From assembly GCF_047495875.1 (NCBI RefSeq), contig NC_092480.1, forward strand, positions 3,596,001 to 3,660,000: DNA of 64,000 nucleotides. The letters run 5' to 3'. Under the pieces are notes generated by a model that saw only the letters and a list, made by a program, of their open reading frames with translations, was not told the origin of the DNA and did no database searches. The position numbers were made by a program, and so were the translations under genes. Positions within the stretch are counted from its first letter, which is position 1; each line of letters opens with the position of its first letter. This stretch comes from Pithys albifrons albifrons. Taxonomy: Eukaryota > Chordata > Aves > Passeriformes > Thamnophilidae. Positions 11,944 through 25,275 of the stretch are shown piece by piece.

Positions 11944-14900
11944 CCATCTGGCAGCATCAGGTGCCTCTTGGAAATGGGAGGCAGGCCTCTCAAGTGGCAA
12001 CCTTCAGAGTTACAGATCAAGAACCTACTGGGTGAGCAACACTGCTGAGAAGTGTGGGGTGTAGCGAGAGAGATGATGGTCACTGACAATCTAAATGCTC
12101 TTACTGCTTGTGCTTGGTACAGAGGCTGTACCCTGAGGTGAGCCCGGGGCAGTGTGTTCCTGGGCTGTGAGTTGGCAGGAGAACAGGCTGTGGTTCTCCA
12201 CCTGGGAACTGTCCCTGGAACAATCCCTGGTTCGGACAGCACTGGGGAACCACTGCTTTCTGTGCTGTGCTGGTGAAGGGAAGGAGTCTCTAAGAAGAAG
12301 GAAGTTTTAACCACTGCACAAGTGTTTGTAGGAGCCTGGGCTCTTGGAAGAATGCCTGGTCAGTGCTGTCAGTTCTGGGCATTCACCCTGTGACGCAGCT
12401 CTCCTTCCACAGCTGTGTTCTTGAACAGGGAAGGGGCTGTGCTGCATGTCCACACCAGCTGTCCTATGAGCAGATCCCTTACCCTTGGGGGTGGTTGGGG
12501 TGTTACTGAAGGGATGCCAGGCTGTCTTCTGGACCTGTGGAATGCCCAACCTGGCACACTCTTGTTCTTGTGCCACGGGCTGGCACCATGCTGGGCATGG
12601 ATGGCAAGGACTGTGGCAAGGAGTGTGTGGTGGAAGGGCAGTCTGATGGGGAGCCTGAAGGCACGTGGCAGGAAGAGAGGCTGGAGTTTACATGTTTTCA
12701 CTGGTGAAACGGTTTCCTGTAATAGAAGGAAGCTTTCTTGATTTCACATGGTATTTCCTTTCTTCTAGTAAACCTGATCCACTGCATTCAAACAGAGGGG
12801 GCATTTCTGCAGTGGGTATTTGCAGAGGAAGGGGCATGCAGGGGAGTATCGACTCCTGGTGTGAGAGGAGACTGCCCTTCTTAGAGGAGTGGTTGTCTGG
12901 TCTCCTGACCTGTGCACATTGTGAATATAATACCCCCAGAGGCTCCTTTCAGAAAGCATAACAATGCTCTCTGGAGAAACACCCCTGCCCTGTCAGCATG
13001 CCTGGTTTGAGTGGGACCTCCTGTTCTCCTGTGGATTGTAAGTGAAGGAAGTGGGACAGAGAGGAGGAAACAACTCACCCAAGAGGTATTGCCTGAGCCT
13101 GGCTGGATTCACCAGCTCTGCTCTCCTGTTTCAGTACCTCCCAAGGTGGCAGCTGTCACACTGCCTTGTGCAGGATGCTACCAGCTGAAAAAGTAGTTCT
13201 CTTGATGGCACCCATAAAACACATGTTCTTTGGAAGGACAAATCCTGACTTACTGCTGCCATGTGCTGTTTCCAAAGACTGGAACATCTCTGGATATGTC
13301 GCTGCAAAGGATTTCCAGGCAGGAGCTTCAGGGTGTCTCTTGAGTGTTGGTGCAGGGAGGGAAGGCCAGAGTCACTTGGGGCTTGACATGAAAGTGCCAG
13401 TGTGTACCAGCAGGAGGGGCTCCTTGTTTTTCCTGCTTGTTCCCCCTGTGTGAAAAATGAGATTGGTCCAGCTGGCTGAGCAGGAACCTCTTCATTTGTT
13501 TTGGTGGAGGAGTCTTTGTCACCCTCAAGCTCTGCCATGTCTTGTATCCTTTGTTTCTTTGCATGTCCACATGGCATTCTGGCTTTGTTTGCAGTTCTGA
13601 GAAGTCTCTGTTTCTTGCTGAAGATCATTTTCCTGGACACAAGTGCTCTGGTGCTGGTGGAAACTGACAATCTGTGGCTCTTTTGTAGGGATCCAGCTCC
13701 AAGTTGGATGTGGCCTTCCTTTGCTGGGTTGGTGTCACACGTGGTGCTGTCCTTCCCCAGCACACCCTTGTTCCCAGAGTCCCAGGGAGTGGTTCCAGTT
13801 TGGCATTCTCTCTTGCACCATCCCCTGTGACAGTACTTGATGCTTGAATCTTGGCTTTTATTTATTCTTTTTAATACCATGTCAGGGTTGCTTTGGATGA
13901 AGAGTGCTGGTTGAACCCAAACATTGCTGCTTCTCTAGTGGCATGGCTGTGAAGCCTTGCATTAGAAACAGTGGTTTGAGTGGAAATGAACTTGGAAAAG
14001 AGCAGTACTTCAGGTGTGGGTTAATCACAGGACCTACCACGAGTCTCATTTGATAGTCCTGTGTTCTTTTCTTTAAACTGCAAGAGGGGCTTGAGCTGTT
14101 GTGGTGAGGAGTGACTGAGGGTGCTTCTGAATCAGGGATCTGGGGCTTCTGCACACAAGGTCTGTGGGTGTTGTCCTTGTTGCTGTGGACTGGAGGCAGA
14201 AAAGGTGAGATTTGTGTGCTACAAACACATGCCAAGAGTCTCAACGGGCATATTTTGATCTTGCTCTGAAAAGGAAGTGGTAGAAAAGGGAGTGAAACTG
14301 AAACTCGAGTTCCTCACTGCCCTTGGGGACCAACAATCCCTTTCTAGCCATGTTAAATGGGAATTCCTGTCCTGTGTCTGTGAGCTTTCCTGTGTTTGTT
14401 CCTGGTTAGCTCCAGGCTATGCTTCCCACTCACAGTGAAGGTCCTGTTTTTGATTTTGAGCTTTGATGTGGCAGAAGACTCTCCTGCACTGCTTGGCAGA
14501 ATGAATGGCAAATGGGAAGCGTGATGGTGGGGGCACATCTTCCTTTGAATTTTTTGATCACAGGCAGTAAATTGCTCTGCAAATTCATATCTTGCAAAGG
14601 AAAGAGGTATTGTCAAGTGCTGACAGAGCACATCCCAAACATTGTCCTGAATCTGCTCGTGTTTCCTAGTGGAGATGTATTTTCTGCCATTTTGTTGCTT
14701 CTCAAAGTCATAGGGCTGATATTGTAACCTTTTATATTTTAAATACTCCTGGTAAGTGAGATTGCTTTTCAGGGTGTTGGGCTAAACTGCTGTTTGAGCA
14801 ACAGGATAGGGGGGAAAGTGCTCAGCTGTGTGCACTGGAAGTCTTTTAGTTCTGATACACCTGATCGACACGTTGATCCTTCTTGTCATGTCTGTACAAG

Positions 14901-15596
14901 GATCCCTTTCTCCTTCACAGGAACGTTTTCATCCCCCAAGCAGCAGGTACTGGTTTTGTTAATCCCAGTTGTGTGAGCACTGGTGGCTCTCCTGGCTTCC
15001 AAAGATGTGTGCAGTAACGAGTCTGCCTGGTGGGGGAGATGTGGTTATTGCTGTGAGAAGCAATTCTTCTGTCCTGGTCTTCTCAGAAAGCAAAGGGAAG
15101 GTCACACAGGGCTTTGGCCTCCTGAAACTATAAAGAGAGTCCCTGGGAATTCCCCCCATAGAACTGCTGCTTAAAGAAACCTCTTCTGTGTTTAATCCCT
15201 GCCTGTGCTTCTGCCTTTGGGACAGAAGTGGTATTTGAAATCTGATTTCTTTGTTTAACTTCTCCAGATGCCCCTGCCCTCACTCGGTGCTGCTGCAGAG
15301 TCTGTGACATTTCCCAGTGCTGGGACCCCAGAGCAGCCCTGGGAGTGGTGAGGCTGCCATGGAACTTTGCAGGCTTGGATAATCTGCAGCTGGCAGATCA
15401 TTGTCTCAGGGTAGGCTCAATATTTGCACCTTGTGGAATTGGTCCTTGACCAAATATGTGGTGGAAGAGGAGCAGTGTCTTGGATGCATGGAGGCTTCTG
15501 AAGGGGTTCAACCTTCTGGGGGCCTGAGTTCCAAATGCTGTTTCACTGCCAGCTACACAAACACCAACAATGAATGAAGCCAAAGTAGTAATTTTG

Positions 15597-15808
15597 GGGT
15601 TTTTTGTTTGTGGGGTTTTGTTTCTTTGTTGGCTGTTTTTTTGTTTTTATGTTGTTTTTTGTTTTTTTGTTGTTGTTTTTTTGGGGTTTTTTTGTTTGTT
15701 TTGACTTTGTTTGGTTTTGTTTGTTTTGATTTTTGTTTGTTTTATTTTTGGTTTGTTTTCATTTGCTTGGGCATTTCCAGTTTTTTGGTTTTTGGTTTTT
15801 TTTTTTCC
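15597..15808 (+). repeat. T/G-rich low-complexity tract
   Basis: About 210 bases are almost entirely runs of T broken by single or double G, mostly TTTG and TTTTTGG units, with no fixed period. A 74-residue open frame of Phe, Leu and Cys across it is an artefact of composition. Confidence 0.9.
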
Positions 15809-16950
15809 ATTTTGGCTGAACAGAATTACTAGAACTTACCTATGCTGTGTATTTTTACTTCTCTGAAGAAAATAGATTTGCTCTTACTGCAAGGATGCTT
15901 GTAAGTGTATTTCTCTCTGGATACACCCTCTCCCTATTCTTTAGTAAGGCTTTTTTTAGGAGCCTCCTCGTCAAGAAAAACCCTCAGTGTTGCCCCATGA
16001 GGGGCACAGGAAGAAATGAAGGGAACTACAAACCCTCAGTGTTCTGAGGGTGCTGAAGGCTTGGGGATGATGGGTGCCTGACTGAGGCCAGAGGGACTGT
16101 GTGTGTGCATGTGGTTGTAATTAGATAATTGCAAATGCCCGTACTGGGAATGCTGCAAAGGGACTGGGGACAAGGGTGGTGGGTCAGGAGAGCCTTCTGT
16201 GCCATTTGTATCCATTTCTTGCATGGACCTGAGCAAATGAGTCCCATTCCTGCCCCTGCAAGCACCTTCCTGCTGCTTGTGTAGCTGAAGGACAGGTTTT
16301 TAGGCAGATTGACTGAAGTGGGGAAGAGCAAGAGAAGACAACTTGAATGGAGAGCTGGTTCAGTGGAGGTGAATGTAGTGAGAACTCACCACCCTGATGT
16401 CAGAGCACCAGGAGCATGTGCTGTTTCTAGACTAGAACTGGTGCACGGCAAAGTTTACTCTTACCAGTGTTTTTGTTATGCTTTTTTGTCTCTAGCAGTG
16501 CAGTTTCCTTCCCTCAACAGCTTCTCTTGGCTCACTGTTTGCTAAACCTACAGAAGGATCATTTCTGGGTAGCTGGGGAGACACTTCAGTGTTGGGAGGC
16601 TGCTGGTGGTGTGGGTTTGATCTTTTGCATCGTTCTCTCCTCCCCACCTGCCCCCACTGCAAGGTGGGGGGAGTCTCTTGGTACAGTGACAGTTCCAGTG
16701 GTGGCCAAACCTCTGGCAAAGGTCTCTGTGTGCTTGTGATTCCACAGCTCCTTCTACAGGCATGACTGCTCCACACCACTTCTCCTTGCTTGTGAGGTGC
16801 TGGACCAAATACCCACATGGAATTTGAATTAGTGCCCCTCCTTGTGTGTGCTCTTTTGTACTTTGATGCCTTCTCTCTGGGTGGATTATTTTAACCCCAG
16901 ATTGTCTGGGGGGAAATGAATTGGAACTGCACAGCTATTTAAGAGAGGAG

Positions 16951-16972
16951 AATAAAACTACTTATGAATAAA
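16951..16972 (+). terminator. Poly(A) signals, likely for C2CD2L
   Basis: Two AATAAA hexamers, at 16951-16956 and 16967-16972, lie in an A/T-rich patch with moderately T/G-rich sequence downstream. They are the first I found on the plus strand after the C2CD2L stop codon. ATTAAA at 17041 is a weaker alternative. Confidence 0.55.
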
Positions 16973-17089
16973 TGAAGTTCTTGCACCTTTGTAAATCTTG
17001 AAGAATTCTATTGCTGTGTAATGGCTGAATCTGTTAACTTATTAAACCACATGGAAATCTAAACCTGGTCCTGAGTCTGACTTCTTATC

Positions 17090-18152
17090 TGGTGAAGTGC
17101 TGTGAGTTACCCTTCAACCTGTCCTTGTCTCCTCTAAATTCTCCCACTCAAATGATGTCAAACCGTGAGGGTCCTCTCATCCCCTTTGCCCCTTGCATCC
17201 CCTGCCCCTTAGCTCTTGACTCCTTTTCCCCTTCCTTTCCCTCTCCATTCATCCCCACCCCCTTCTCTCCCCTTCCCCACCTTTTGTCTGCTCTCCATGG
17301 ATCTATCACAGCATCTCTCCCTCACAGATACATAAAACCAAATCTGCTGTACAGTATGGTCTGTATGGACCCTGAGTTCAATTCACACATGATGACACAA
17401 GAACTGTTACCCTTCTTTACTCAAACCACACATTGGGTGCCAATTTTGTCTCAGTTTAAAAGAAACCAAGATGTCTATCAAGAAAAGTGAGGAATCCTGG
17501 ACTAGGAAGGGGGGGGGCCCTCTCTCCTCAAAAACACCACAACCTTTGAAATTAATCAGAAAATGTAGAGAAAAGCATAACAGTTCTTTACTACAATTAT
17601 ATATTTGTATAACCAAGAACAAGACAGAACAAACAGCAACACCATAACCAAAACTTTGAAACAAATCAGGTCCTATCTCTGCCCCTTTGGTGCAGTTGTA
17701 TTTACAGACAGTGACTCCCTCCCAGTGCTGCCACCAGCCCAGCCAGTGGCAGCTGCCACCCAAGCACAGGGAGGACAAAGGTGTGGTGGCAAAAAAGGAG
17801 CACCAGGAAACCTCTCTCTGACATCTCCCAAGCCAGGGGGGAAAGTGAAGTCCCACCAAAAAAAGAAAACACCTTCCCCCAATTCTCTCCCCAGCCATGA
17901 CATGGGAATGAAAAGCTAGCTAAAGCTAACTAGCTAGCTAACTAACTAACCAACTAACTAACCAACTAACCAACTAACTAACTAACTTACTAACCTTGTG
18001 TGTAGGCTTTGGATAGTTGGCTGACTCCACGAGCAGGTAGGGAGAGAGCTGGGCTCCAACAAGGCATCTCCTTCTGGCTCCCAATCCCCAAACTGCTGTG
18101 TTGGCAAGGGATTAAAGAAAAATTCCATGAATAATTTTGAAACTCTAACACA
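17090..18152 (-). mobile_element. Endogenous retrovirus remnant, ERVK-like LTR with primer-binding-site-like motif, reverse orientation
   Basis: On the minus strand a plausible LTR starts TGTTAGAGTTTC at 18150 and ends CA at 17447, about 704 bases. Four bases on, TGGCACCCAATG (17442-17431) resembles the lysine-tRNA primer site of class II (ERVK) retroviruses, which I recall as TGG-NNN-CCAA. A purine-rich leader then continues to about 17150 (C/T-rich on the plus strand). No gag, pol or env reading frame follows, so this is an LTR plus a short piece of internal sequence, long dead. The (CTAA)n array at 17914-17995 lies within it. Family assignment is inferred, and no second LTR or target-site duplication was found. 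Confidence 0.6.
17914..17995 (+). repeat. (CTAA)n tetranucleotide array inside the LTR
   Basis: About 80 bases of CTAA/CTAG/CCAA variants in a four-base period. It sits inside the reverse LTR, near that LTR's 5' end, so it probably expanded after insertion. Confidence 0.92.
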
Positions 18153-21100
18153 GGGCTGAGGTGAAGTGTAACCTGTAGGTTTCTGAGAAAGGGCAGGTCT
18201 TTAAAAAATTAGAATTTTGAGTGTCTGAGGTACCCGTTGATCCCTTTGCCTCAGGTTGGGGATGTAAGTGGCCTTGAGTCCCTGCATGGGGAAGAAAGAC
18301 TGGAATAAAGAATCTGCTTGTGATATATATTATGATTCTGATTAAGGTTAGCCTTGTTTGTAGTGTTAAAGAGGAGTTTGTCTCAACCCTGTTGTCAGAT
18401 TTCAGGTAGGCTTCTTTCTCCCCCAAGTTTCTGGAGGTTTCCTAGTTGCTGATTCCAGACCCAAGAGCTGGTGCTGTAGACCTGAGTTAAGTGTTCTGAT
18501 CAGAAATCTTGCAATCTTTGAGCCAAACATTTCACTCCAGGTTTTGCTTTGTGTTAATTTGCTACATGATTCCTCCCCTTCCCTTGGCTCATGGTTTTGA
18601 ATGCATTTAACAGCAGTAACTGGGCTCCTTTGTTCATCTCTGGAACTTGAATTTGCTTCACAGCTGCAGAGTTGCTTCTGGGGAGATAAAGGCAACCACT
18701 TGGAGTATGGGACTCACACAGGTTTTCAGGAAGGAAGAATGGATTAGTCTCAAAGTTTTTTTTCCTTCTTTTTCACTTGCTCTGTACATATTTGCATGTT
18801 TAAGAAGTTTTCTCATTGAAATAATATAGTGGAGGGACATGAAAGTGTTGAGCTGTTCTTAGAACATTGCAAATCCCCAAATGTTTCTGGTGCTCGAGTA
18901 ATCAACCTTTTGGTGCTTCTGTCAGGATCTCAGTTGTAATACCTTACTTGGTGTTCTTGGTTTATAATTTGGGCAAGAAAAATAGATGCCAAATTTGGCT
19001 AATTCTAAGAGCCCTTTGCTCCCTAACTATTTTAAGGTGCAAAAGAATTTTAAGTTAGATTTGTGAATATCTATCTGGAGCAGACACAAGTCAATAACCC
19101 CCTGGCAGAAGCCACAAGAGTTGATTATAATATTTTCTCAGCACTTTCAGTGACTTGATTGAAGAGGTGGGAGCAGCTGTGACTTTATTGCTGCATTTTT
19201 CATCTTCACTGTGTGAAATGGAAGTTTTGTGCAGGGCTCAGAAACTGCCTTGGTTTGCACAGAAACAAACCCCCAGTTTCTGGAGTGGCTGCAGAAGCTC
19301 CAGGCACCTGACAGTCTTTATTCCCTGTGCCTTGGAGTGTAAGGAATAGTTTTTAAGCGTGGTGGTTTGGGGTCTCTGTGTAAACCAGACACTCTGTGCT
19401 CCCAAGGTCAGGCTGGGGAACGTTTATTGCACTTACTTATATTCCAGAAAGTCTAGAAAAGTTGGAACTCTGAAGGCAGATGCTCTCCCCATATGCTCCC
19501 TGCGATTTCTGCTCTCACACTGGAAGCTCCTCATTAGCTCCTTTTGGAGAGGAGCTGTTTCAGTTTAGCAGGAATGCTGCCCTTGATATCCCGGTGAGTC
19601 TTCGCTGCTTTGTTCTCTTCGCTGCTGTGAAGCTCTTCCCGAGGCTGTTTGTTTGTGGAAGTGCTGGAAAGCAGGGGGATATTGCAGAGCTAAATTTGGA
19701 GGATGTGTTTGTTTGTGTCGAGTGCTTTTGGTGTGGAGCAAACACTGAATATGCTAAATGGCTCTAATAAACCAGGCTCCAGCCCTGTCCTTTTCCCTGA
19801 AGGTCTGCCCTGGTGATGGAGAGCTGGATTAATCTCCCATTTATTATTAAGCACCCTGTCCTTGAAAGAAGCCTTGGGGCCAGTTTTCCTCGTGAACTTT
19901 TATATCTCTGGTATTTATTGTTTACTGCTGCTTGTCTGTCTCTAATCTATTATCTTTATGCTTTCCTTGGCCTCCATGGCAATGACCATGGGGATGGGAG
20001 GGGAAGGAGCACAGGGGAGATGTCCCGACTGTCCTCTGTGTCTGGCTGCTGGAATTTAAAACAAAAGTCCCTAATTGTGGCCATTATTCTGGAAAACAAC
20101 TTGGATTCCACCCCAAGAGGGCACAGCTCCTAATTCTGCCCTAAACTGGTATTTCTGTGCCCTCCCCAATGAGCTTCTATAAGGAGAATAAACCTTTTGC
20201 TCTGAGCCTGAGCACCAAGTTTACATCTGAAATCTGAACTTGCACAAGGCAAGAACTTGTGCAGAACTCGGTACAAATTTCACTTCTTACAAAAAGTAAA
20301 ATTCCAAGCTTGAAGGGTTGGAGCTGCAGTTCTAAACCTGCCGAATTCTGATGTGTGTTTGAAAGTGGTATTGTTAGAGAACAGGCTTTTGTCATTCTCT
20401 TGGACAGATCCAGGCAGCTTAACCTTCTGGGAGATGATGGGGCCTTTTTCTTCCTGAGGTGTGTAGGTTGCAATTCTCTTTATTGCTGGAGGTGTTGGAA
20501 GGCTCTGGCCAGATCATACAATGAGCTGCATCTTCAAGTCTGGCACAGCCCAGTTTGTCAGGAAGTGGAAGAGTGGAAAGGTTCAACAGTGCATGAGGTA
20601 ATTCACTTAAAAATCCAAGTATTAATACAAAGAGAAAAACCTTTTCAGAGGCACGTTGATGAAAAGTATTTGGTCTGATAACCCCAGTGGGCTGAGACTA
20701 CTTGTAGCCACCCCTGAACCTTTGAACCACTGTATCTAATTGAAAATGGGATTTTAGGTTTTTTTCCACAGCTCAGGAGTGCTGTCAGAGGTTGAAAGTG
20801 GGTAATTCAGCCATCTTATCATTTCAAAAAGGGCCGTGTCAGAGAGCCTGTCATGGGCTTGATCGCTGTAATATCTTTGTTTATTCTCCTTGTTGAGGTG
20901 TTACTGATTGCAGGGGGAACTGATATTGGGAAGTTTCACTGATGTGTAGTTGAGCTTAGAAGTCTGCCAAGTACAGATAGAATAATTTTACACCATGCAA
21001 GGCTTAGATAATAGGTTTGTTTCCTGAGAAAAGAAAGCTCAAAGCTATCACATTCTTTGCTGCCGAGTCTGTTTTGCCCAGCCCTGTTGTCAGAGCACCA

Positions 21101-24100
21101 GGACTTTTCAGACTGTACCTTTCTGGCATCCAATTACTCATCTGAGTTTTTTCTTATTTTAATGGGTAGTCTGAAGTAAATATGAATTAAGAGTAGGATG
21201 CAATGGTTTAGTGAAGAAATTCAGCACCTACAGCTGTGTATTTCTACCAATGGTATTGGAGACAACACAGAACTGTCAGAAATGTTCTTCAAATCTGTCC
21301 TGACCTCTGTAACTGAGGAATGTTTAGTTCTTCTGTAAAAAGGCATCTTAACCAAGAATTCTCTATGGAAATCTCTTGAGAGTAACAATATTTGTTCAGT
21401 CTCTCCACAGGCTACATGTGCTTTAATTTCTCTGCCTCAGCACTCACAGGTAGTGAAGGGGCTTTTATCTTCTGATCTACTTGATGCCTTTATTTGAAAT
21501 TAAATTTGGCTGTATGGCCAAGAATACAGAAGGAAATTGGAACCAAGCCTAGGACCTGCTTTTTAAATAGAAGCACAGTGTCTCAAAAAAAGAACCCATT
21601 TCCTGAGGAACTTCTTTTATGTTTGTATTGTAATTATCAGATGACAGATTGTAAATTAACCTTGTGATCAGCTGACCAATTTTTTTTTTTCTGGCACAGA
21701 TGTTTGAGTAGTTTAAACTTCTATAAAATGTGCTGCAAAAAATAAGCTTTTTGTGGAAACATTTTCTGAGAGCAGCACCTGAGTGCACTGCTGATTGCCA
21801 AGAGGGATGGTAAGTCCATCTTAATGTGAAATGACACAAGCAGACTCTCCTGAACACTGAATTACATATTTTATCCCTCTCCAGTGGGGAACAATCCTGC
21901 CCAATGCCCGAGGGGACTGAGTAGATGTCTAGTGACCTCTTAAATCATATGGAGTCACTTGGGTCCATGTTCCAACTACCTTATGCAACACCAGAAGCTG
22001 CTCAATTTCTTCTTGAATTTCCTGTCTCTAAGTAGTTGCTTTCCTTTCTCCCTGCTCCAGTTCTTACATTCAAATTTATGGGTGGAGGGAAGGGAAATAA
22101 ATTCCACTGCTCTATTTCTGGTTGGAATGAAAGGGCCAAATCTGACTTTCCTCCAGGTCTCCCCTAAGGGCTTGCAAATGAAGAATGAGAGGGGTTTTTT
22201 TTGCTTTTCTCTGTAATTGGCAGCTGAAAAAGTAAAAGCTAATCACAGTTCCCAACTAGATGGAGCCAATTGGAGCTGTGAATGATTTAGGAGTTGTACT
22301 TGCAGTGCTGAGCCTCCAGCTGCTTCCTCTACTTGGTTCAGGACACAAATGAACATGTCCTGAACTAATGATGTCTGGGAAGCAAAGCCATGGGATAACT
22401 GAAAGGGTTCTTTAGTGCAGGTGGGGTTTTGGTCCTAAATTCTTTATCCCATCTCTGCCAGTCTTTGTTTTCCTCCTTTATAGGATGGTGTTCTTCTGTG
22501 TCTGCTCAGAGAATAAAACCCCCTGTGTTTGTGTAGTAATAAGGCAGCATTGAACTGATCTTTTTTCTCTTTGTCAGAAACCAAATGTTTGACAAAAAAT
22601 TAAATACTGTTTTTACTCTTGAATTGAGTCTGAGCAGAAAACTTGTTATTTGGAGGGAATAAGTAGGAAACTGTTGGGCAGTCAGACTTAATCCCTTGTC
22701 TAGGTGGGCTAAATTAAATGTTAGGGTTTGGGGTTTTTTCTTGTTTGTAAAACTGTTTTTTCTTTTGCAGCTTATCAAGTCTTTGAGGTCAAATTCCTTC
22801 CTTGGAGACCGTGGCTTAGCTCTGTGCTGAGCCCTTGCTTGCAGAAGGGAGATTAGAGCCCATGGGAGAGAAAATGGGGAGAGCTGTAGGGGCACAGATT
22901 TTCCTTCTTCCCAGGGGAAGAGCTTTAGATCTGAAAATGGGCAGGTGGAGCCCTGATGTCCAGCTGCACAATGACTGTGGGCACAGCAAATGTGCTTTTT
23001 GGTGCTGTTTTTTACCTTTAAAAGTCACCATCTCTGCTCCTGTGGAAATCCCCATGTAACTCTATCATCTTCAGAATATTTTAAGCTCTGCATTGACAGT
23101 TCTCTTCAAGGATGTTTTTCTGAGCTATCAGGTGATGCATGAAGGAATAGTCTGCTGGAGGGGGTCAGCTTTGCTTTTCATAGAGCAGCACTCAAACAAC
23201 AGAGGCAAAGACAACCCTATCATAACAAACAGGTTGTGTTTGAACAATGGCTGTATCCTTGATAAATTTTTGACTTCTAAGCACAGAATTTCTCCTTCAG
23301 GTCTGGGTACACTAACCCAAGATTGATTACAATGTGAAGTTTGCAGAGTGGCTGGTTATGGGCTCTTGCAGACAGGCCAGTGCTCATTTTGCCTGTGCTG
23401 TGAGCCCACAGAGCACAGAGCAAAGTGCTTGGCACACCCAGGTGCTTGAAGAGCTGTGGCTCTGTTTGGTGCTTGCTTGTATGAAATAAGGAGTGTAGGG
23501 AAAACAAACAGTTCCCTCAATAAAAGATCAAGTTATGGGCCTTTATTATGTGTACTATTAGTACCTTTATTGCTTGTACTAGTACTAATTTACGCTGTGA
23601 TGGGCTTAAATGCTGGCTGTGATTTCAAGAGAAGAATTCACAGGAAAAAAGGTTCATTGAACATTTCTTGCTTAACATGTTAAGAAAAGCAGCTCAATGA
23701 GGTTGTTGTCATGAGCTTGTGTTGCTTTTTAGCTGCTGCCTTGTGTGCAAATGCTGCTGCAACCCTGTGGTAATGACAGCAGTGATGCCTCTTGGCATGA
23801 GTTGTCCCCTCTGTGCAGTCCCGCAGCTTTGTCTCTGCAATGCTCCTCTGGGCTGGCTGAGATTGTTTTCCAGACTTCTTGCTCTTTGGCTCCAGTCTTG
23901 CAAAACATGGTCAGGTGTCCTCCCAGGTGTTAAAGAGCAAACCCTGGAATTTGCCAATGTCTGCCTTGAAACTCTGGGGGGAAGGCTGAGCTTTGCTTTG
24001 AGAACAAACAGTGGAGAGGAATTCCTGAGTTAGACTGTTCTGGGAGGGGAAGGATGTTGGAGGTGGCTGGGGGTGTTTTTGTGAAGGTTTTCTGTCCACA

Positions 24101-24824
24101 CCACATGCTCAAAGCAATGTTTTATTTTTCTGACCTTAGTCCATTTGGGATGCCTTTGGTTCTGGGTGTCTCTGGGGAAATGAGCTTCTTTTTTATTTTA
24201 ATTTTGTCTTCCTCTGATCAGTGTGGGGAATGTCAGTCTGCTAAGAACAGTCCCCCAGCTTTCTCTGACAGGCATTGTACAAGTCAGTCTGTTCCCTGAG
24301 ACCTGTCAGCCACAGGATAAGATTTGGTGTTTCTGTCAGGGCTGGAACTCTCTGGTAAACTGTGGTGAAAAGTAGGTCCAGACATCTGAGTCCCAGGCTA
24401 CGATGATGGATTTGGACTTGACTACAGTTAATGAGAACTTGGTGTCCAAATCCCTAGGGCATGTTTTTAAAGAAGGAATATTTAGTCTGTGGTCACTGAA
24501 TTAAGACAATCTACAAAACCCAAGTTATCCTGATGAGGGAGGGAGGATCACATCAAAGCTCTGAGCTTGTGGCATGTTCTGCTCCAAGAGGTTTAATGCT
24601 GGAACAAACCTGATTGCCCAGTAACCTCCTCTGGTTCAGTGTCTGCTTTCTGTATGTCATTTCTGTCAGGTGTTGTCCTGACCTCTCTGATTCTGGGAAC
24701 AAATAAATATTTAAACCTCCAAAGAACTGTGCTCTTGCTGGAGATGGTGAGAACAGAGTGCCAAAACCTCTGACCCTCTCTGAATCCATACAGATACCAT
24801 GTATACTGGGGTATATAACCCATG
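18153..24824. other. Non-coding stretch, no supportable gene
   Basis: AT-rich, single-copy-looking sequence with only short chance open frames and no splice-flanked homologous exon. It may be intergenic or upstream sequence of the gene at 55 kb. No repeat of note was recognised. Confidence 0.6.
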
Positions 24825-24965
24825 AATGCTGAAGGAATGACTGATGGAGTTTCCCCATTTCTAAAATGGTCCCTGCTCAGGAAAAGGGAGAATCCCCTCG
24901 TGTGGCACTGACAGCAAATTGGCTCTGTCCTTGGTCCCAGCCTGTGTCCCAACATGAACCTGGGA
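24825..24965. repeat. Unidentified dispersed repeat, copy A
   Basis: Shares with 27798-27950 the ordered phrases GGAATGACTGATGGAGTTTCC, then AGGAAAAGGGAGAATC, then CAGCAAATTGG-CTGTCCTTG-TCCCA (one or two mismatches each, with an indel between the last two). The spacing suggests two old copies of one element, perhaps an LTR, that I cannot name. Confidence 0.65.
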
Positions 24966-25275
24966 TATATGGGAGTAAATGGAGGAAGTATAAACATCCA
25001 GACCACTCCACTGCCAGATTCAAGCCACATTTTCACCTCCAGTCCCGTGTTTGGCAGCAATGTGGGATTCAGTCAGTGTAGACACCTCTTTATCCATAGC
25101 AGATCTTTGTTCTGCTGCTGCTGGGGTTTGTTTGTGCCTCCCTCATCTGCAGCTCTGGGCTCTTTTTGTGGGTTTGTTGGTTTGGCAGCCTCTTGCCATT
25201 GCTTTAAATCCCTTTGAGACCACGTTGCCAAATGCCACCTGGTGTGGTTGAGGTTTCTCCAGCTCCGAGGGGATG

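Larger units (their letters stand above)
11944..17046 (+). other. Probable long 3' untranslated region and poly(A) region of C2CD2L
   Basis: After the candidate stops there is no further homologous exon. I saw no AATAAA on this strand until 16951-16956 and 16967-16972, followed by ATTAAA at 17041-17046. This suggests a single 3' exon of roughly 5 kb, long for this gene. Open frames here look like chance and do not resemble HINFP, the gene I expect next in mammals. A very T/G-rich tract fills 15597-15808. An unrecognised terminal exon or earlier non-canonical signals remain possible. Confidence 0.5.

Noticed and set aside
13131..13880. 249-codon minus-strand frame downstream of C2CD2L
   Set aside because: No domain, low-complexity Ser/Lys/Gln composition and no splice signals. 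It is antisense to the probable 3'UTR.
12000..17000. Search for HINFP, expected after C2CD2L from mammalian gene order
   Set aside because: No C2H2 zinc-finger codon pattern (Cys-X2-Cys...His-X3-His) was found on either strand.
17407..17898. 163-codon minus-strand frame
   Set aside because: It lies within the LTR and primer-site region, where no viral protein is encoded. No retroviral domain is visible.
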